64,000 bases of DNA, from assembly GCA_964035545.1 (NCBI GenBank), contig OZ037766.1:14807222-14871221 (forward strand), in the 5' to 3' direction. Both the position numbers and the translations under genes were made by a program. Positions 59,201 through 64,000 of this stretch are shown here, in pieces. The notes beneath the pieces are model-generated. The model was not told the DNA's origin, ran no database searches, and was given only the letters and a program-made list of their open reading frames with translations. Each line of letters begins with the position of its first letter. Positions within the stretch are counted from its first letter, which is position 1. Source of the stretch: Bugula neritina (lineage: Eukaryota; Bryozoa; Gymnolaemata; Cheilostomatida; Bugulidae).

Positions 59201-62200
59201 ATATTCATGTTTGTGTTTGTCAACTAATCTAACAAATTGATAATCGGTCAATAAATATAAATATAACATTGCTACAAACCAGTAGTTGGCTACCCTATAG
59301 CTTGGCCCAGGTGGAACAAGAGGAGGCTGATTTATATGTAAAATCTGGCGTAACTATATATACTTCAGTATTTGTTTATGATATATTTACTGCATGGATA
59401 GTTCCCTCAATCATTTCTGTGTGAAACAGGGCAGCTGAGTGAAGTATAGAACTTGCATATGTCAGAATGCCACTACTTGTTTCAAAATACATTCACACAT
59501 GCTAGCCATTTGAGTTCAGTACTCCCTTCATAATGTAACATTTCAGGCTCTTCATCTCACTAAATCTTGTGTTAAGTTGTATAAATTATTTGCATATTTA
59601 TTGCTAACCAAACTAAGTATCCATTTTGATGTGTACAAATTGCCTCTCTCGTAATGTAGTTCTATACTCAATATTGCAAGGACTGCGTGCTGCGGTTGCT
59701 GATTCAGTTGTAACACATAGTCATCAAGCTGATGTTTACTGACAGGTATCTTTGCTACCCGAAAAGATTAGAACTTTGTCAAAGATTGCCGACACAAAGT
59801 TGAAGTGTTACTGGTTTGGGTGGGACTACTTAGAGAGCCGACCCGTGTTCTCAACTTCTCAGTATGTGTATTTCTACACTGTTTTCTTAAATTCTTGCTG
59901 CAAGTATTATCAACTTGAATTTCCTGCAAAAATATTACCATAAGCTGAACATAAAAATACTTTTGTATCACTCTTATGATGAGTGATGATTAGTGAATCT
60001 TACTCAAATGATGTTGTTTAATTATACTGTAGATATCAGAGTTTAAATATTTATAATTTCTTGTTTACTTTTTGCGGTCTACTCAATTTTTCCCAACTTG
60101 CCCCTGCATAATTTGCTTAGTCTATGTGGTGTAATGTTGTGTGAAGGAGAGTAGCTTGTACATATGAAGTTGGAGTTTGCTCCACATGCGATGTGGTACT
60201 TCCTATCTATCAAGTGTATTTCGTGTGTAGACCGAATGTCAAGAAGAGTGTGCTACCGACCATGATACCCGGTGATGCTATAAGTGCTAAATTAGTGAAG
60301 ATAGGTGCAGATGGTACTAAAGTTCTACTGGCTAGCGGTTTCCATGCCTTTATCCAGAATATTCACTTGACGGAAGTGCCTCTCAAGAATCCAGAAAAGA
60401 AGCTCAAAGTTGGGCAGACACTACCTTGCAGGGTGAGTGAACATTGTTTTCAATAATTCGTTAAATGCATAATATTTTATGAAAATTGATTTTATATCCT
60501 TTTAAGTAGCATAGAAAATTTAGTTTTTGTGCACTATATAAACCTAACCTAGTTAGTTGAATAGATAAATGGAAAGTGTATTGTGCAATTGACAGTAGTT
60601 TGTTAAAATGTATCATTTGGCGATCTGCTCTGGTGGAAATGGTGGATGCTGTGTATTTGCAGGTCCTCAGTGTAAACCTGGATACTAAGCGAGTCAGACT
60701 CACTGCAAAACCTTCTCTAGTCAATTCTGATCTCGAACCTTTATCCGATTTGCCATCGGCTAAAGTGGGCTCTTTGGTCAGAGGTGTAATAGTTAAGCTA
60801 ACATCTGGAGCTTTGGTAGCTTTCTACAACAATGTTGTGGTGAGTCAATGATTCATCTATTGTTTATGGCTGCCTGAAGATATAACAATCATGACTGCGG
60901 CATTACATTATTTTGCTTTTACATTTTTATTACTGCACCTAATGACTACTGTATGTATTGAGATTACATTATTTATAGTCCAGCAATCTGATGTATTTCA
61001 GTTGGGTGGTTTTATTAACTTAAACAACTGGTGCTAATTTTAGTGCTCAAATAAAGTGTTTTTCTGTTACAAGTTGTGCAATATAATGCTATTTCCCTCA
61101 AATTACGTCTTTTCTGTGCTACCTAACATTTAATTTATTGACTGGAATAATTTTTATTAAACTAATTATAGCCCATAAGCTATTATTTCATAACATCTTT
61201 TTTGTGCTGACAAGTGTGATATGTAAATATAGTAATTGTATATTTTCTTTCCTTACTTTACCGTAGAACTTGTATTTATCTTTATAGGGATTTGTTAGTG
61301 CAGCAAACTTAGCCAAGGAACCAATTGAGCATCCAGCAGATGTTTTCTACATCGGGCAATCCGTCACGTGCCGTATTCTTAGTTGTGATGCTGCTAAGGA
61401 TAAGCTGGCACTTTCTTTTATACTAGATGGAGATTCAGCTCCATCTGCTAAAAGGAAGTTGACAGATACATCGGATGAGGGCGTAAAACGTAGAAAAGTC
61501 ATACCACAAGGGCCAAAACTATCTGTCGGAGAGGTAAATATGTAGGGAAAGTACATTAAACCTTGTCGATGGCAAGAAATTGTATGAATAACGCTGTTTT
61601 TTTAAAACCTGTGATATTCTAAACATGTTTTTTACATTCAAAACTGTCGGAATAGTTGGTTGATTGATAGATCAGTTTAAAAAACTATATCTGTACACTT
61701 AAGCAAGCGCATTTCTTTACGACACTTGTGAACGTAATTCAAAATATTTCTCGCAAAACACTGCTCTTTTATTGAATAAGCAAAATTTGCCAGCAAAAGT
61801 TTATTCATAATAAAAACAATGATGTAGCTATAGTTTTGGTGTTGGCCAGTTTTAACTGCCAAGTTTTCTCTGAACATGCTAATGTAGATCGGTCTTCATT
61901 TTGTTGCAGATGTGTTCATGGAGGTTTTACAATTGGCTAACTTTTGTTGAATAAAAAAAAGCTTTTCTTTCAACAAAATAAAGTACTGACAAGTTTGATT
62001 CTAACATTTCACTCTTAAAAAACACATCCCGGATAAGTTGATATTGATCGATGACAAAATAGTTACAATCGAAACACTCAACAAATAGTCATGCGTTGCA
62101 TAATTTAGGGAATATTTTACTGTGCTAAAAATTCTAGCAATCATTGCCAATTTTCTTGAAAGTTGCTCATACTTTGACTGTCCTTGGCAAAGGACTAATG

Positions 62201-64000
62201 ATCCATTGGGACTGGTTTGCGTTGTGTAACTGTACTTTGACCTGTCTTTTTATCAAATTCACTGATTTGAGAAAAATTTTGGGTGGTGGCCTGAGAAAAT
62301 TGATTTCATGCAATTTACATTTTTGGCATGTGGGTGCTGTGCTATAAGTACATGTTAACTATACAGTAAATCCTGTACACAGTGCCCCTGTACTTAGTTC
62401 ACAGCATGCTGTACCAAGTTCACATTATACTGCACCACATTATAAATCTGTATTTTCATTTCAACCATGTCCTAAATGTTGATTCTAATTGTGTCAATAC
62501 AATAATTGACCTGTGTATTCTTTATATACATTATTTCTCATCTAAACTTAAGGACTTATGGTGTTATTCTAGGTAATATCTGATTGGTCAGTGGTCTCAA
62601 CTACAGCCAATGGTTACAATGTAATATCTGGTCTTGGTCACCGTGCTGTACTACCTAGCAGTGAGCTCTCAGACATGCCTGGTATTGCAGAGCTCAACGC
62701 AGCTTCTCTTACTGTTGGGTCTGTGGTCAAAGATCTTGTGTGTATAACAGACAACCAAAGTAACTACGTATCCTTTAGCATTCTTATTTATAATGTTGAT
62801 ACCTGTTTAAATGTGAAACCTATTTGTGTTCATGTTAATGGTCAGCCAGTCTAATTTAACAAAATGATGAACTGGTCACCATTGACATCCTGTTCTTCAC
62901 TGCAGTACATTGAGTCACTAATGTCCAGGTTTATAACTTGGTCATGTTTTGGCAGCCACTCTTCTATTAGTAAGCCATTTGCCTTTTTTCTCATCCATAA
63001 AAATGTTCAATTTTCATGCCTAGATATACAATACATGCCAATTTTACTCTGCTAGTCACATTTCAGCATTATCACTGTAATGCAATATGCCTATGAATAG
63101 TTCAGTCCTTGACTTCCCTCCCCCAGATTGTCAGCAATAAGCTGATGTTTAAATATTACTCAGCCAAGGATGGCCTAGCCAAGGATTGGAAGACTCTGAA
63201 GGTGTGTTGGTGTGTTTACTCATATCTTTTTCCTGTGGATACAGCATAAGCTTCTATTTCCTAAGTTATGTTTGGCACCTGGTAGCTCCTAGTGTCTTCC
63301 CTCATAGCAGTATTTGTAGTGGGTTTCTGCCAGCTGGCATTGCTACAGAAACGTCTTGAAGACAATAAATAAATACGGAGATATTTTTTGCTATGCATAG
63401 AATAATATTTTATGAATGTAGTTATGTTTTATTCTGCCTAACCTTAAATATATTGTATGACTTGCAGGAGCAGACTATAGGATATTGCAAAGTTTTTTCT
63501 GCATCATTTTCAGTTTAATTGCTACAGTTAGACGTTTATTTTGGCAATTGTGTAAAATAGTAGCAATATTACCTCACAGGTATTAAGATAATAACTCAAG
63601 AAAACTCTACAATAGGTTTTTAAGACATCACAATTATAGCTAATAGCTGGTGTTGTATTAATATCTAGTACTTAAGGAAGGCAATGGTGGATATTGCTGA
63701 TTTGTGGCCATTGTATGTATTTACAGGTGGAAGATAAACATCCTGGGTCTGTACTATCTCTCACAGAACATGGCATATTTATCAGCTTTTGTAACGGAAT
63801 AGTTGGACTTTGTCCGGAGAGGGTTAGTTGCAAGCTGATGACTCATTTATTATATTTCTGCTGCCTACAGCGTTACTTACATCACAATAGTTATGTCAGC
63901 AGCTTGAAATATTTGTGTGGGCTGAAAATTTAATCAAATGATTTATTCTCATCTTTCAGACCTTTGTCTACTATTAAATTTTCTAAACCACCTATAAACA
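56284..64000 (+). CDS. PDCD11: RRP5 / PDCD11 rRNA-processing factor, 5' half
   Basis: Fifteen exons join in phase for 779 aa, and the gene runs off the right edge: 56284-56412, 56699-56869, 57069-57245, 57354-57506, 57656-57758, 58291-58409, 58661-58834, 58974-59177, 59746-59861, 60231-60432, 60663-60839, 61288-61533, 62573-62767, 63127-63201 and 63727-63822. RRP5 is a nucleolar S1-repeat protein needed for 18S and 5.8S rRNA processing. The N-terminus MNAEVCFPRGGTEKLSK matches the family's SFPRGG start and is followed by a Lys-rich segment. S1 repeats are visible as VNGVEDHGYRIDIGVSNITA, LLPGMLVEAKVHARKTEGLV, VKIGADGTKVLLASGFHAFI with LKNPEKKLKVGQ, VIVKLTSGALVAFYNNVVGF, and SLTEHGIFISFCNGIVGL. 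The C-terminal HAT repeats are beyond the window. Confidence 0.95.

Noticed and set aside
63949-64000. Next PDCD11 exon after the TTTCAG at the right edge
   Set aside because: The phase-0 reading stops after five codons, so this acceptor is probably not used.

Overview
The window reads as nuclear DNA of an invertebrate metazoan. It is AT-rich, its genes are split into many short exons with GT-AG introns of about 0.1 to 4 kb, and it carries an Aurora kinase, a Cosmc-like glycosyltransferase-family protein, a tetraspanin, membrin and RRP5/PDCD11. I could not narrow the phylum. Exons were found by eye from splice signals, reading phase and family motifs. In the gene models given here the phases close across the exon joins listed.

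Layout, left to right. 1-3474 (-): GC-rich 5' part of a Ty3/Gypsy LTR retrotransposon whose pol frame is open to the window edge. 3861-5972 (-): unrecognised single-pass membrane protein. 7635-15826 (-): CNBD2-like protein with two cyclic-nucleotide-binding domains. 18270-24629 (-): mitochondrial enoyl-CoA hydratase AUH. 26019-26870 (-): processed pseudogene of NSF, next to 26987-27649 (+), a broken LTR-retroelement gag. 28814-30719 (+): C1GALT1C1 (Cosmc)-like. 31791-33864 (-): Aurora kinase. 35957-41149: intergenic, rich in repeats. 41150-49133 (+): tetraspanin. 49653-50829 (-): GOSR2/membrin. 50830-56283: AT-rich DNA with long degenerate simple repeats. 56284-64000 (+): 5' half of PDCD11/RRP5, running off the right edge.

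The genes are unrelated housekeeping or signalling genes and form no pathway or operon. The main discovery is two copies of a type I hammerhead ribozyme with identical 47-nt cores: 46069-46115 (+, in the sense strand of tetraspanin intron 3) and 36961-37007 (-, intergenic). Both sit in a repeat of about 94 bp beside (TA)n tracts. Other structure includes two places where a splice donor is tandemly repeated at an exon edge, three terminal-inverted-repeat elements, a tRNA-like SINE with a 15-bp target duplication, and two perfect hairpins with 3-nt loops.
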